Shown: positions 24,023 through 32,901, numbered from the stretch's first letter. The stretch is DNA of 64,000 bases from Streptomyces uncialis (GCF_036250755.1 NZ_CP109583.1:6735501-6799500); one strand, 5' to 3'. The notes: generated by a model not told the origin, from the sequence alone. Numbers and translations: made by a program.

Positions 24023-24664
24023 GTGATCGAAACCATCGTTCTTGATGTGGGCGAGACCCTGGTACGGCGGGACAGGTACTGGGACGGCTGGGCCGACTGG
24101 CTCCAGATGCCACGGCACACCGTGTCGGCGCTGGTCGGTGCGGTGGTCGCGCAAGGGCGGGCCGCCGAGGACGCGTTGCGGCTGATCAACCCCGACATGG
24201 ACATCGCCTCCGCCGACGCGGCCCGGGACGTCTCGGGCCGCGGGGAGTACCTCGACGAACGGGACCTCTACCCGGACGTGCGTCCCGCGCTGGCCGCCCT
24301 GCGCGAACGCGGACTGCGGGTGGTCGTCGCCGGGGACGCCAGCGCCCGCTGCACGGAGATGCTGCGCGGGCTCGATCTGCCGGTCGACCTCGTCGCCGAC
24401 ACCGCCGAGTGGGATGTCGCGAAGCCGAAGGGCGAGTTCTTCGAACGGGTCCTCGACCTCGCGCAGAGCCCCGCCCGCTCCACCGTCTACGTCGGTGACC
24501 ACCCCGGCGACGACGTGTTCCCGGCGAAGGCCGCCGGGCTCCGCGTCGCCCATGTGCGGCGCGGCCCGTGGGGTCATCTGTGGGGCGAGGACCCCGAGGT
24601 GCTGGCCGCCGCCGACTGGCAGGTCGACTCCCTGGTCCAGCTGGCGTCCGCGCTCGGCGACTGA
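24023..24664 (+). CDS. HAD-superfamily hydrolase (subfamily IA)
   Basis: About 213 residues; two adjacent GTG codons at 24020 and 24023 are both possible starts, and no clear ribosome site is present, so a leaderless mRNA is possible. HAD motif I is IVLDVGETLV (Asp nucleophile, Gly at the second position), motif II is the small residue in VVVAGDAS, motif III Lys lies in VAKPKGEFF and motif IV is VYVGDHPGDDV. A cap region of about 100 residues sits between motifs I and II. It is a small-molecule phosphatase or dehalogenase-like enzyme of unknown substrate, and nothing ties it to the polyketide cluster. Confidence 0.8.
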   Translation: MIETIVLDVGETLVRRDRYWDGWADWLQMPRHTVSALVGAVVAQGRAAEDALRLINPDMDIASADAARDVSGRGEYLDERDLYPDVRPALAALRERGLRVVVAGDASARCTEMLRGLDLPVDLVADTAEWDVAKPKGEFFERVLDLAQSPARSTVYVGDHPGDDVFPAKAAGLRVAHVRRGPWGHLWGEDPEVLAAADWQVDSLVQLASALGD

Positions 24665-24683
24665 GCGGGGCCCTGCCGGGCGG

Positions 24684-25145
24684 CTACGGGTGTCCGGCCG
24701 CCGGGTGCCCGGCGGGGCGCTGGAAGCCGCGTACGTAGCGCCGTTGCCAGGGGGTCTCCACCGCGTGCCGGTCGTAGTGCGCGCGGACATAGGCCACGGC
24801 CTCGCCCTGCGGTACGCCGTCGAGTACCGCGAGGCACGCCAGCGCCGTCCCGGTACGTCCCCGGCCGCCTCCGCAGGCCACCTCGACCCGCTCGGTGGCC
24901 GACCGGGTCCAGACCCGCGCCAGGGTGGTGGCGGCGGCCGTCCGGTCCTTCGGCAGCCGGAAGTCCGGCCAGCGCAGCCAGTCCGCGTCCCACGCGGTCG
25001 CGGGCGGGGGGCTCCCGAGCAGATACACGCCGTACTCCGGCGCGGGGCCCCCGGGCAGCGGGCGGCGCAGCCCCCGGCCCCGTACGGTCCGTCCGGACGG
25101 CAGCCGCAGTACGCCCGGGGCGTCCGGGCTCCAGGTCGTCGTCAT
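24684..25145 (-). CDS. Protein-tyrosine/dual-specificity phosphatase-like
   Basis: 153 residues. The phosphatase loop is C-GGGRG-R-TGTAL (CX5R-T), with a conserved Trp-Pro-Asp (RWPDFRLP) upstream acting as the likely general-acid loop. The compact size fits actinobacterial PTP-like proteins with a cytosolic role. It converges on the HAD gene, with only 19 bp between their ends. Substrate unknown. Confidence 0.82.
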   Translation of the reverse strand: MTTTWSPDAPGVLRLPSGRTVRGRGLRRPLPGGPAPEYGVYLLGSPPPATAWDADWLRWPDFRLPKDRTAAATTLARVWTRSATERVEVACGGGRGRTGTALACLAVLDGVPQGEAVAYVRAHYDRHAVETPWQRRYVRGFQRPAGHPAAGHP

Positions 25146-25170
25146 CCGGTCAGCCTAGGGCCGGCCGCCC

Positions 25171-25347
25171 TCAGTGGTCCGGGCTTTTGCGCTGCCCGTC
25201 GTCCGACGACCGGGCGGTGCCGGAGCGGTCCACCTCGAAGACCCGGCGCGGTCCCTTGGCGGGCCGCTCGCGGTCGTCCGGTTCGGGGCGCTGTTCCTTG
25301 TCCGGCCCGGTGTCCGCTCCGCGCCGTTCCTGCTGGGGCTTCGCCAT
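25171..25347 (-). CDS. Small charged hypothetical protein
   Basis: 58 residues (MAKPQQERRGADTG...), rich in Arg, Asp, Glu and Gln and predicted disordered. A GGAGG lies 5 nt upstream of the ATG at 25345-25347, which supports expression. It ends 25 bp before the phosphatase start on the same strand. Similar short charged proteins are common in Streptomyces; function unknown. Confidence 0.6.
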   Translation of the reverse strand: MAKPQQERRGADTGPDKEQRPEPDDRERPAKGPRRVFEVDRSGTARSSDDGQRKSPDH

Positions 25348-25472
25348 GGGGACCTCCATCGCTGCGGTTGGGCCATCCGGGGGACGTGGTCTTCGTCCGC
25401 GGGTCGTGCTGTTCCCCGCGTCGCTGGGTTTCCTGTGCCGGGCGTAGTTGTCTCTGTGCGGGTCGTTCGTGG

Positions 25473-25653
25473 GTGCGCAGTTCCCCGCGCCCCTGGATGC
25501 TGCCCCTGTTCGTTGTCCGTCGGGTGCGGGTCGGCCCTCGTCTTTTGCGCAGTTCCCCGCGCCCCTTTGGGGCGCCCCTTCCGCCGTCTTTCGGCGTACT
25601 CAGTGGAACGAGTGGGCCGCAGGTGGAACCCCAGGGGCGCGGGGAACTGCGCA
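25473..25653. repeat. Three copies of a GC-rich dispersed repeat
   Basis: Two forward copies of the core GCGCAGTTCCCCGCGCCCC (about 25473-25494 and 25547-25576, the second ending in a CCCCTTTGGGG stem) and one reverse copy (25633-25653) fill the gap before the DoxX gene's 3' end. The same core recurs near 30.3-30.9, 36.2-36.9 and 43.6 kb. The rest of 25348-25724 holds no gene that I can support. Confidence 0.8.
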
Positions 25654-25724
25654 GCCACGTCGGTACCCGGGCGGGCGTCGGGCGTTCGGCCGGGGTGACC
25701 CGGGGCGCCGTCGGGCGGCCGTGG

Positions 25725-26267
25725 TCAGGGGGTTTCCGCCGGGGTGGGTTCCGCGCGGAGCCTTCGTTGGCGGGTGCCGACCACGCACACCGCGGCCACC
25801 GCGCTCGCGACCAGCGCCAGCGGAACCATCCAGTCCCGGTCCAGCGCATGCCCGATCGCGTGATCGACCGAGTACCGGCCGGGCCCGGTCAGCGCGAGGC
25901 TGGCCGCGGCCGTACCGAACGCGGCGGGGAGCTCGTAGCCGCCCTCCGTGGTGAAGAAGCCGTTGGGGGCGTGCACCGCGGCGGCGCCCGCCATCCCGCC
26001 GGAGGCCGCCGCGCCCGCGAACGGCGTCGCGAGCCCGAGGGCCAGCAGGGTCCCGCCGCCCGCCTCGGCGAGCCCGGAGGCGATCGCGCTGGGCCTGCCG
26101 GGGATGTACCCCATCGACTCCATGGCGGTGCCCGTGCCCTCGATGCCGCCGCCCCCGAACCAGCCGAACAGCTTCTGCGTGCCGTGCGCCGTCAGCGCCC
26201 CGCCGATGCCGACCCGGAGCAGCAGCAGACCCAGATCGCGCCGGTGGACATGGAAACAGCCGGTCAT
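25725..26267 (-). CDS. DoxX-family membrane protein
   Basis: 180 residues from the ATG at 26265-26267, with GGAGGAA 7 nt upstream. Four hydrophobic segments and the DoxX signature are present: LGLLLLRVGIGGALTAHGTQKLFGWFGGGG near the N-terminus and LAEAGGGTLLALGLATP in the second segment. DoxX proteins are small inner-membrane proteins linked to redox and thiol homeostasis in some actinobacteria, but the biochemical role is unsettled. It is a single gene, with repeats beyond its 3' end. Confidence 0.85.
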   Translation of the reverse strand: MTGCFHVHRRDLGLLLLRVGIGGALTAHGTQKLFGWFGGGGIEGTGTAMESMGYIPGRPSAIASGLAEAGGGTLLALGLATPFAGAAASGGMAGAAAVHAPNGFFTTEGGYELPAAFGTAAASLALTGPGRYSVDHAIGHALDRDWMVPLALVASAVAAVCVVGTRQRRLRAEPTPAETP

Positions 26268-26486
26268 CGCGTTCCTCCTCAGGGGATGCCTGGCCTTCCC
26301 CTCCACGGTGGCACCTCCCGGGCCCGTCCGCCCGCCCGTACCCCCGGGTGCCCGAACGCCCCCGCGCCCGGTAGCGGGGCACACGGACGGGTGTGAGGGT
26401 GGGCGGCGTCGGCCCCGTGGTCCCGCGGTGCCGGCGCCCGGGGGCCAGGAGGCCGCGGGCGGCAGCGAGGAGGCCCGGGAGGCCCC

Positions 26487-26810
26487 ATGTCCATCCAGCT
26501 CGCCAAGCTCAGCGAGCCCGCCGTGCGCGACTTCGTCGCCGCGGTGAACGCGCACGACCGGACGGCGTTCCGGGCGGTGCTCACCCCGGACGCCACCATG
26601 TCCGACGACGGCACCGAGCGGGATCTCGACGAGTGGACCGAGCGGGAGATCTTCTCCTCGCACGGGCATCTGGACATCGACAAGGAGAAGGCGGGCGGCC
26701 GCTCGCTCATCGCCCGCTACAGCAACGACACCTGGGGCGAGATGCGGACCCGGTGGGACTTCGTGGTGGAGGGCGGCAAGGTCACACGGTTCGAGACCGG
26801 CCAGGCATGA
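26487..26810 (+). CDS. NTF2/SnoaL-like small protein
   Basis: 107 residues; GGAGG lies about 10 nt before the ATG. The sequence pattern (VRDFVAAVNAHDRTAFRAVLTPDATMSDDG, then EIFSSHGHLDI, ending in WDFVVEGGKVTRFETGQA) is that of single-domain NTF2-like proteins. It is probably a small ligand-binding or enzyme-like protein of unknown substrate. It is the only plus-strand gene between the DoxX and lamin-tail genes and is not in an operon. Confidence 0.75.
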   Translation: MSIQLAKLSEPAVRDFVAAVNAHDRTAFRAVLTPDATMSDDGTERDLDEWTEREIFSSHGHLDIDKEKAGGRSLIARYSNDTWGEMRTRWDFVVEGGKVTRFETGQA

Positions 26811-26979
26811 GGACGGGACCGTCGCCCTGTGGTGCCGGCGCGGTCCCGCTCGTCCCGTGTACCGGGGGGCGACCGTCCCGTGGTGCGGGTCGTTCCCGCT
26901 GTCCGCGCGGTTCCGGTCGCGCGGAGCGGTCACCCCCCCCGCCCGGCCCCGGGACGGTCGCCTGCCCCTTCAGGATGGC

Positions 26980-27444
26980 TCAGTGGCAGTACGTGGTGCC
27001 GCGGCCGTCGCCCCAGGAGCAGGAGTCGGCCTGGGAACCGCTGGGACGCAGCAGCCGGGCCTTGTCACCGGTGTTGTTCCAGACGTACGAGCCGCGGTTC
27101 CAGTACACGTAACCGGCGCTGTTGGTGCCCCGGCCGGTGCGCAGCTGGACGGTCTTGCCCGCGCCGATCTTGTGGTTGCCGAAGGTGTACGTGTAGCCGG
27201 TGTTGTCCTTGATCTTGTAGCCCTTGAGCTGGATCGTGGAACGGGTGTTGTTGTGGATGTTGACGCGCTCGGCGTTCAGCGAGGCGTTCGAGCGGGTGTC
27301 GCGGCCCGGGCTGTCGTACTGGACCCAGCCGAAGTGCAGTCCTCCCTGGTGCGGCGCGGCGGCGGCCGGGGTGGCGGCGAGCAGCGGGGCGGCCAGGGCG
27401 GCGACGGCGACGGCGGCGGATGCGGCGAAACGGATACGCAACAC
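26980..27444 (-). CDS. Secreted lamin-tail-domain protein
   Basis: 154 residues. A Sec signal peptide covers about residues 1-30 (RFAASAAVAVAALAAPLLAATPAAAA). The mature part has the lamin-tail beta fold pattern: LHFGWVQYDSPG, NAERVNIHNNTRSTIQLKGYKIKDNTGYTYTFG, and a GDKARLLRPSGSQADSCSWG end. Such domains are found in extracellular nucleases and adhesion-like proteins; alone, its function is unknown. Start is GTG at 27444 or TTG at 27441; GGAG is 2 or 5 nt upstream, which favours the TTG. Confidence 0.85.
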   Translation of the reverse strand: MLRIRFAASAAVAVAALAAPLLAATPAAAAPHQGGLHFGWVQYDSPGRDTRSNASLNAERVNIHNNTRSTIQLKGYKIKDNTGYTYTFGNHKIGAGKTVQLRTGRGTNSAGYVYWNRGSYVWNNTGDKARLLRPSGSQADSCSWGDGRGTTYCH

Positions 27445-27616
27445 GGCTCCAAATGTGGATATTCGATGAACATACTTATGAAGGAACCCTGAGCATAGGC
27501 GTGTTGCCCGGCCATACCGGACGGAAGGTCTCGTTCCGCTTGTGGAGATTCTCAGGACGGAGGAATGCCGGTCCCACGCCCCGGGCAGACGTGGTCGCCC
27601 CGGACGAAGAGGCTCC

Positions 27617-28618
27617 TCAGACCCGCTCGCCCGGGTACCGCACCCCGGTCCGCTCCCGCACCGCGTCCAGCGTCCGCATCACGGCGAGCGATCCGTCCAG
27701 CGGGACCAGCGGGGACTCCACCGCCCCCGCGCGCAGACACCGCATCACCTCGGCCGCCTCATGACGGAACGTGTCCCGGGGCCCGTCCGCCGGGTCCGTC
27801 ACGAACTCCCGCGGCTCCTTGCCGTCCCGGTGGAGCACGAACCGCTCCGGGTAGAAGAACCCGCCGGGGATCTCCACCCGCCCCTCGCTGCCGGTGACCG
27901 ACGCGACGACCGGGGTGTGCGCGTTGACCGCGCAGTGCAGCACCGCGAGCGCGCCGCTGTCGTACGACAGCACCATGCCGGTCTGGAGGTCGACCCCTTC
28001 CGGCGACAGCGTGGCCGCCGCGCTCACCCCGGCCGGCTCACCGAGGAACAGCTGCGCGAACGACACCGGGTACACACCGAGGTCGAGCAGCGCGCCGCCG
28101 CCCTGCGCCGGGTCCCGCAGCCGGTGCGTGGCCGGGAAGCTGCCGTCGATCCCGAAGTCGGCGTGCACCGCCCGGACCGTACCGATCGCCCCGTCGTCCA
28201 CCAGCCCCTTCAGCCTGCGGATCAGCGGGTTGCAGTACATCCACATGGCCTCCATCAGGAACAGGCCCCGGGCCCGTGCCAGCGCCACCAGCTCCACCGC
28301 CTCGGGCGCGTTCAGCGTGAACGCCTTCTCGACCAGCACCGGACGGCCCGCCCCCAGACACAGCCCGGCGGCCCGCCGGTGCGCGGCGTGCGGAGTGGCG
28401 ACGTACACCACGTCGACGTCCTCGTCGGCGGCGAGCGAGGCCCAGTCGCCGTACGCGCGCCCGATCCCGAACCGCTCGGCGAACGCCTTCGCGCCCGCCT
28501 CGGTACGGGACGCGACCGCGACGACCTCGGCGTCCGGCATGTCCAGCAGATCGGCGGTGAAGGAGGCGGCTATCCCGCCCGTCGCCAGTACTCCCCAGCG
28601 CACACGTTCCCCGGCCAT
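27617..28618 (-). CDS. Gfo/Idh/MocA-family NAD(P) oxidoreductase
   Basis: 333 residues from the ATG at 28616-28618 after GGAAGGGG. The N-terminal Rossmann fold begins RWGVLATGGIAASFTADL, the family's conserved Glu-Lys pair is in PVLVEKAFTLN, and the C-terminal alpha/beta domain includes GGGALLDLGVYPVSFAQLFLG. Members oxidise or reduce sugars, inositols or diols. No sugar operon surrounds it, so the substrate is open. Confidence 0.88.
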   Translation of the reverse strand: MAGERVRWGVLATGGIAASFTADLLDMPDAEVVAVASRTEAGAKAFAERFGIGRAYGDWASLAADEDVDVVYVATPHAAHRRAAGLCLGAGRPVLVEKAFTLNAPEAVELVALARARGLFLMEAMWMYCNPLIRRLKGLVDDGAIGTVRAVHADFGIDGSFPATHRLRDPAQGGGALLDLGVYPVSFAQLFLGEPAGVSAAATLSPEGVDLQTGMVLSYDSGALAVLHCAVNAHTPVVASVTGSEGRVEIPGGFFYPERFVLHRDGKEPREFVTDPADGPRDTFRHEAAEVMRCLRAGAVESPLVPLDGSLAVMRTLDAVRERTGVRYPGERV

Positions 28619-28713
28619 GAGGCCCCTTCCGTTCCTGGGCGGTGCCCCTGGGGCAGCCGCTCCCGCGAGAAACGGACCGCCCCGCCACCGGGCCGGGCCC
28701 GGTACGTGGATAA

Positions 28714-28727
28714 ATGGTCTCAACCAT
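28714..28727. promoter_or_regulatory. Inverted repeat before Bcr/CflA gene
   Basis: ATGGT-CTCA-ACCAT is a perfect 5-bp dyad with a 4-nt loop, in an AT-rich patch midway in the 215-bp divergent gap between the oxidoreductase and the transporter. It is a possible operator for either promoter. Confidence 0.3.
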
Positions 28728-28833
28728 CCGATCCGGACTGCGAGCATAGAGAACGGACCCGGCGAACTCCATCGGCATCCAACGGAAACCAACGCCGGCG
28801 AACACCAGGAACGGCAGACGAAGGGGAGGGCGC

Positions 28834-30204
28834 ATGCCCGAGCGCGGGAGTGCCGCACAGGACGGGGACGACATACCGGGGCCCCTGGACACCGACGTCC
28901 GGGCGGGGGAGCAGGTCGCGCCGCCACCGGTCCCCGTGCCCGTCCCCGCGCCACCGGGCGACCCGGGACCCGCCGTCCACCCCCCGGCCGTCCGCCGCAC
29001 CGGAATCCTGGTGACGCTGGTCCTCGGCGGACTCACCGCGATGCCCCCGCTGTCCATGGACATGTACCTCCCGGCGCTGCCGGAGGTCACCGGGATGCTG
29101 GGCGCCTCCGCCGCGACCGTGCAGCTCACCCTCACCGCCTGCCTCGCGGGCATGGCCCTCGGACAACTCGTCGTGGGACCCATGAGCGACAAGTGGGGCC
29201 GCAGACGCCCGCTGCTGATCGGTCTGCTGATCTACATCGTCGCCACCGCCGCGTGCGCCGTCGCCCCCGATGTCGAACTCCTCATCGCCTTCCGGCTCGC
29301 CCAGGGACTCGCGGGCGCCGCGGGCATCGTGATCGCCCGCGCGATCGTCCGGGACCTCTACGACGGGGTCGCGATGGCCCGGTTCTTCTCCACCCTGATG
29401 CTGATCTCCGGGGTCGCCCCGATCATCGGTCCCGTCATCGGCGGCCAGGTGCTGCGGTTCACCGACTGGCGCGGGGTGTTCTGGGTGCTCACCGTCGTCG
29501 GGGTGGTCCTGACCCTCCTCGTCCGCTTCCGGCTGCCGGAGACCCTGCCGCCCGCCCGCCGGCACCCCGGCGGGGTCCGGGCCGCGCTGCGCACCATGCG
29601 CGGACTCCTCGCCGACCGCGCGTTCACCGGCTACACCCTCGCGGGCGGCTTCACCTTCGCCGCGCTGTTCGCGTACGTGTCCGCCTCGCCGTTCGTCGTC
29701 CAGGAGATCTACGGGGCCTCACCTCAGACGTTCTCGCTGCTGTTCGGTGTCAACTCGGTCGGCCTGGTGATCGTCGGCCAGATCAACGGCCGTCTGCTCG
29801 TCGGCCGGGTCAGCCTCGACAAGGCCGTCGGGGTGGGGCTCGCGGTGATCGGTCTCGCGTCGGTCGCGCTGCTGCTGCTCACGGCGGGGGTGTTCGGGAA
29901 GGCGGGGCTCTTCCCGGTCGCCGCGGCGCTGTTCGTGCTGATGTCCGCGATGGGGCTGGTGCTGCCCAACACCAACGCGCTGGCCCTCTTCCGGGCGGGG
30001 CACGCGGCGGGGTCCGCGTCCGCGCTGATCGGTACGTCGTCGTTCCTGATCGGCGCGGTGGCTTCGCCTCTCGTCGGGATCGCGGGGGAGCACACGGCTG
30101 TGCCGATGGCCGTCGTCCAGCTCACCGCCGCCCTGGCCGCCGCCCTGGCCTTCCTCACCCTCTCCCGCCCCCACACCACCCCCCACCAGGAGTCACCCCT
30201 GTAA
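28834..30204 (+). CDS. MFS transporter, Bcr/CflA subfamily
   Basis: 456 residues, ATG after GAAGGGGAGG. A Pro-rich cytosolic N-terminus (about 50 residues) is followed by 12 membrane segments. Family features are MPPLSMDMYLPALPEV in the first segment, GQLVVGPMSDKWGRRRPLLIG (motif A) and FRLAQGLAGAAGIVIARAIVRDLYDG. These carriers export drugs such as bicyclomycin, sulfonamides or cysteine-pathway products. It is a single gene, followed by the repeat-filled gap at 30205-30931. Confidence 0.9.
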   Translation: MPERGSAAQDGDDIPGPLDTDVRAGEQVAPPPVPVPVPAPPGDPGPAVHPPAVRRTGILVTLVLGGLTAMPPLSMDMYLPALPEVTGMLGASAATVQLTLTACLAGMALGQLVVGPMSDKWGRRRPLLIGLLIYIVATAACAVAPDVELLIAFRLAQGLAGAAGIVIARAIVRDLYDGVAMARFFSTLMLISGVAPIIGPVIGGQVLRFTDWRGVFWVLTVVGVVLTLLVRFRLPETLPPARRHPGGVRAALRTMRGLLADRAFTGYTLAGGFTFAALFAYVSASPFVVQEIYGASPQTFSLLFGVNSVGLVIVGQINGRLLVGRVSLDKAVGVGLAVIGLASVALLLLTAGVFGKAGLFPVAAALFVLMSAMGLVLPNTNALALFRAGHAAGSASALIGTSSFLIGAVASPLVGIAGEHTAVPMAVVQLTAALAAALAFLTLSRPHTTPHQESPL

Positions 30205-30269
30205 CCCACGCCCCGCCCCCGGGAGTTCCACACCTGGACGCACTTGTCCCCGTACAGGTCGTCCGTGGG

Positions 30270-30673
30270 TGCGCAGTTCCCCGCGCCCCTGGGTCTGTCC
30301 GGCTGGGCCCACTTGTCCCTGTGCCGTCGCTCGGTGGTTTCGCGCAGTTCCCCGCGCCCCTAGGTGGTGCCCCCTTGCGGTCGTTCTTCGGGTGCGGGCC
30401 GGTTCTCGTCTTTGCGCAGTTCCCCGCGCCCCTTTGGGGGCGCCACCTGGGGCTGTTCTCCGTCTGCTGTGGTGGGGTTGAACCATCCTCCTCGTGCAGG
30501 CGCTCGGCTACGGGAGGGGGTGGGCGGGAATCTCTGCCCGCAGACTCCGATGCTCTTCAGTCGGGTAAGGGGGATGTCCGACCGAGCGCGTTGGAGCGAG
30601 GACGGAGAATCCCGACCGGCACCGACCCGAAGAGCCGGCCGGGAGCGCCCCAAAGGGGCGCGGGGAACTGCGC
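30270..30673. repeat. Strand-symmetric cluster of GC-rich repeats
   Basis: Three forward copies of GCGCAGTTCCCCGCGCCCC (near 30270, 30341, 30414) are followed by reverse copies (near 30648 and onward). The gap lies between two converging genes, and each copy is oriented as if trailing the nearest gene. Between forward and reverse halves (about 30475-30640) the sequence looks non-coding. The whole 30205-30931 gap has no supported gene. Confidence 0.8.
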
Positions 30674-30908
30674 GAAACCACCGAGCGACGGCACAGGAAC
30701 GAAGTGCGTCACGCCGGACAGACTTCGGAAGCGCAAGCGAAGGCGACCCGCGGGGAACTGCGCGAAACCACCGAGCGACGGCACAGGAACGAAGTGCGCC
30801 CAGCCGGACGGACCTGGGAAGCGCAAGCGAAGGCGACCCGCGGGGAACCGCGAAAACGACGAGCGACGGCACAGGAACGAAGTGCGTCCAGCGCAAGGGG
30901 CCTACGGA
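30662..30908. repeat. 90-bp tandem repeat, 2 full copies plus partial
   Basis: Units begin at 30662, 30752 and 30842, each with GGGGAAC(T/C)G, then a CGAGCGACGGCACAGGAACG block and, at the end of the full units, a GCGCAAGCGAAGGCGACCC segment. The last unit is truncated. This is a long form of the dispersed repeat core, with a roughly 17-bp insert splitting it. Confidence 0.75.
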
Positions 30909-30931
30909 CCGCTGGCGAAGGCGGCCCGGGG

Positions 30932-31657
30932 TCAGCCGCGCAGCGGCCACCCCACCCCCGCCGGTTCGCCCCCGAACCTCGCACAGGAATCCGTGAGGAA
31001 CTCCAGCAGCGTCAGCGGATCGGGCAACCCGTACTCAGGCCCCCGTACCCACTCCACCACCCGCTCCCCGGGCAGCCGCGCCGGCGGCACCAGTACGTAC
31101 GACCCCCGGCAGTGCCACCGCAGCCCCGGATGCTCGTCCATCGTCTCGGGATGGCAGTCCAGCTCGCAGGGCCACCACTCGTCCTCCTGCTCCGGCGTCC
31201 CCCGGGTCGCCGTGAAGAAGAGCATCCGGTCCTCGCCGGAGACCGCCACCGGCCCTACCTCGACCCCGGCGGCCAGCAGCCGCTCCAGCGCCTCCCGCCC
31301 CGCGGCCTGCGGTACGTCCAGCACATCGTGGACCATCCCGGTGGACGTGATGAAGTTCGCCTCGGGCGCGCTCCGCGCCCAGCGCTCGATCTGGGCCCGG
31401 TCCGTCGTGGACTGGGTCTGCCAGGCGAACGAGACGGGGTGCTGGCCCGGAGTGGGACAGCCGACCCGGTCGCAGGAACATCCGTATCCGGACGGGTGCG
31501 CGGCGGGCGCGAGCGGCAGCCCGGCTCCCGCGGCGGCCAGCAGCAGCTCTTCACGGCCGGCGCTGTCCACCGTGTCCCCGGTGTCCCGGGGCCGGCGGCC
31601 TCGCAGCCATTGGGAAATCCTGCTCCGTCCGCCCGAGCGGCCGTTCTCCACGCCCAT
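30932..31657 (-). CDS. Prim-Pol-domain-like protein
   Basis: 241 residues from the ATG at 31655-31657 with GAGGGG upstream. The sequence resembles the stand-alone bifunctional primase/polymerase N-terminal proteins of Streptomyces: LLLAAAGAGLPLAPAAHPSGYGCSCDRVGCPTPGQHPVSFAWQTQSTTDRAQIERWARSA-type layout with a Cys cluster, and VPPARLPG...YVL near the end. The catalytic acidic residues of true primases are not obvious, so enzymatic activity is uncertain. A phage or plasmid origin for the family is common, but no other mobile gene is nearby. Confidence 0.7.
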   Translation of the reverse strand: MGVENGRSGGRSRISQWLRGRRPRDTGDTVDSAGREELLLAAAGAGLPLAPAAHPSGYGCSCDRVGCPTPGQHPVSFAWQTQSTTDRAQIERWARSAPEANFITSTGMVHDVLDVPQAAGREALERLLAAGVEVGPVAVSGEDRMLFFTATRGTPEQEDEWWPCELDCHPETMDEHPGLRWHCRGSYVLVPPARLPGERVVEWVRGPEYGLPDPLTLLEFLTDSCARFGGEPAGVGWPLRG

Positions 31658-31819
31658 GTATCCCCTCACCCAGTCCTGAGTCCCGAGTCCGGCACGGCGT
31701 CGGCGCCGGTTCGCGCGGATGTGACCGGGGCGGCTCGTGGCGTTTCCCGGACCTCCGTGGCCTTCCATCGTCCCACCATCCTGCGCCCCGCGTGGCCGGA
31801 CCCCGCAGCCGGGGTGCGT

Positions 31820-32482
31820 TCAGCGCGCGGCGATGCCGTGCAGGGCGTAGTCGACGAGGGTGTCCGTATAGCCGTGGCTGAGCGGTCCGCTGCGCTGGAG
31901 CCAGCGCTGGGCGAGCGGCGCGACGAAGAGTTCCAGCGCGATCCGCGGGTCGATGTCGGCCCGTACCTGCCCGCTGTCCTGCGCCGATCGCAGCCGGCCG
32001 ACGTAGAGCTGGAGCTGGGGTTCGAGCAGTTTGGTGACGAACTGCTCACCGAGCCGGGCGTTCACCACGCCCTCGGCGGCCAGCGCGCGGGAGGGCGCCT
32101 CGAACTTGGGGTCGAGGAGTTCGTCGACGGTGGCGCGGAGCACGAACTTCAGATCGGCCGCGAGGTCCCCGGTGTCCGGGAACTCCCAGGGGGTGCCGCC
32201 CGCGGCCTCGCTCGCCTGCTCGCTCAGGTCCAGGAAGGCTTCGAGCAGTACATCGGCCTTGGAGGACCACCAGCGGTAGATGGTCTGCTTGCCGACACCC
32301 GCGCGGGAGGCGATGCCCTCGATGGTGGTGCGCTGGTAGCCGACCTCGGCGACGGAGGCGAGCGCGGCGTCGTAGATGGCGTGGCGGGAGCGCTCACTGC
32401 GGCGGCTGGAGTCGGGCCCGTCCTTGCGGGCGGTGCCGGGGGGCCGGGTGGGCGCGGTAGGGGTGCTGGAATCGCTGGACAT
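31820..32482 (-). CDS. TetR-family transcriptional repressor
   Basis: 220 residues. A charged, probably disordered N-terminus (about 30 residues) precedes the HTH (RHAIYDAALASVAEVGYQRTTIEGIASRAGVGKQTIYRWWSSKADVLLEAF). The C-terminal ligand/dimer domain is helical. Two operator-like sites lie directly upstream, so it probably represses itself and the small gene divergent to it. No transporter sits beside it that would hint at the ligand. Confidence 0.9.
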   Translation of the reverse strand: MSSDSSTPTAPTRPPGTARKDGPDSSRRSERSRHAIYDAALASVAEVGYQRTTIEGIASRAGVGKQTIYRWWSSKADVLLEAFLDLSEQASEAAGGTPWEFPDTGDLAADLKFVLRATVDELLDPKFEAPSRALAAEGVVNARLGEQFVTKLLEPQLQLYVGRLRSAQDSGQVRADIDPRIALELFVAPLAQRWLQRSGPLSHGYTDTLVDYALHGIAAR

Positions 32483-32504
32483 GCACCGAATCTACCTCGT
32501 GACG

Positions 32505-32554
32505 AGACGGAGCGTCTTTATTCGATTGACGAGACGTATCGTCTTGCCTAACGT
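32505..32554 (+). promoter_or_regulatory. Two TetR-type operators with overlapping promoter
   Basis: AGACG-GAG-CGTCT (32505-32517) and AGACG-TAT-CGTCT (32532-32544) are matching dyads 27 bp apart. A plus-strand promoter, TTGACG (32526-32531), 17 nt, TAACGT (32549-32554), overlaps the second dyad. Binding of the adjacent TetR protein would therefore block transcription toward the small gene at 32635 and back over itself. Confidence 0.65.
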
Positions 32555-32634
32555 GTGGTGCGGTCGCTACGGGGCGTATCGTCCCGTAGGACGTCGACCG
32601 ACGGACGACGACCATCACACGGAGGTGAGGGCAT

Positions 32635-32901
32635 ATGGCCCGCAACGGAAACATGCTCGGCGTGGGCGGCACCCGCAGCAATCTCTCGCGGGGCGCGCTG
32701 CGCGGCAAGGGCCGCGACGGCAGGGGCGCCGCGGTGGACCCCGCCGCGCAGAAGCGCGAGCTGCTGCGCAAGCTCCAGGCGGCCCGGACGGCCGAGCAGG
32801 ACGCGTCCGGCGACACATCCGCGGCCACGCCCGGGAGCGCGCCCGACGCCGGGCCCGGACCCGCCACCGACGAGGACACCACGGCCACCGACGGGTCGTG
32901 A
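32635..32901 (+). CDS. Small basic hypothetical protein (DUF6243-like)
   Basis: 88 residues; GGAGGTGAGGG precedes the ATG. The N-terminus (MARNGNMLGVGGTRSNLSRGALRGKGRDGR) is glycine/arginine rich, a helical middle (RELLRKLQAA) follows and the tail is acidic. This layout matches a small protein family restricted to Streptomyces of unknown function. Control by the divergent TetR is likely given the operators in the gap. 32902-33087 beyond it holds nothing that I recognise. Confidence 0.75.
   Translation: MARNGNMLGVGGTRSNLSRGALRGKGRDGRGAAVDPAAQKRELLRKLQAARTAEQDASGDTSAATPGSAPDAGPGPATDEDTTATDGS

Noticed and set aside
28834..30204. Bcr/CflA transporter as exporter of the lasso or polyketide product
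   Set aside because: It is more than 5 kb from either cluster, in single-gene context, with ordinary neighbours.
30662..30908. 90-bp repeats considered as a repeat-protein gene
   Set aside because: Although 90 is a multiple of three and open frames cross it, no ribosome site, start or codon bias supports coding. The core matches the intergenic repeat found elsewhere.
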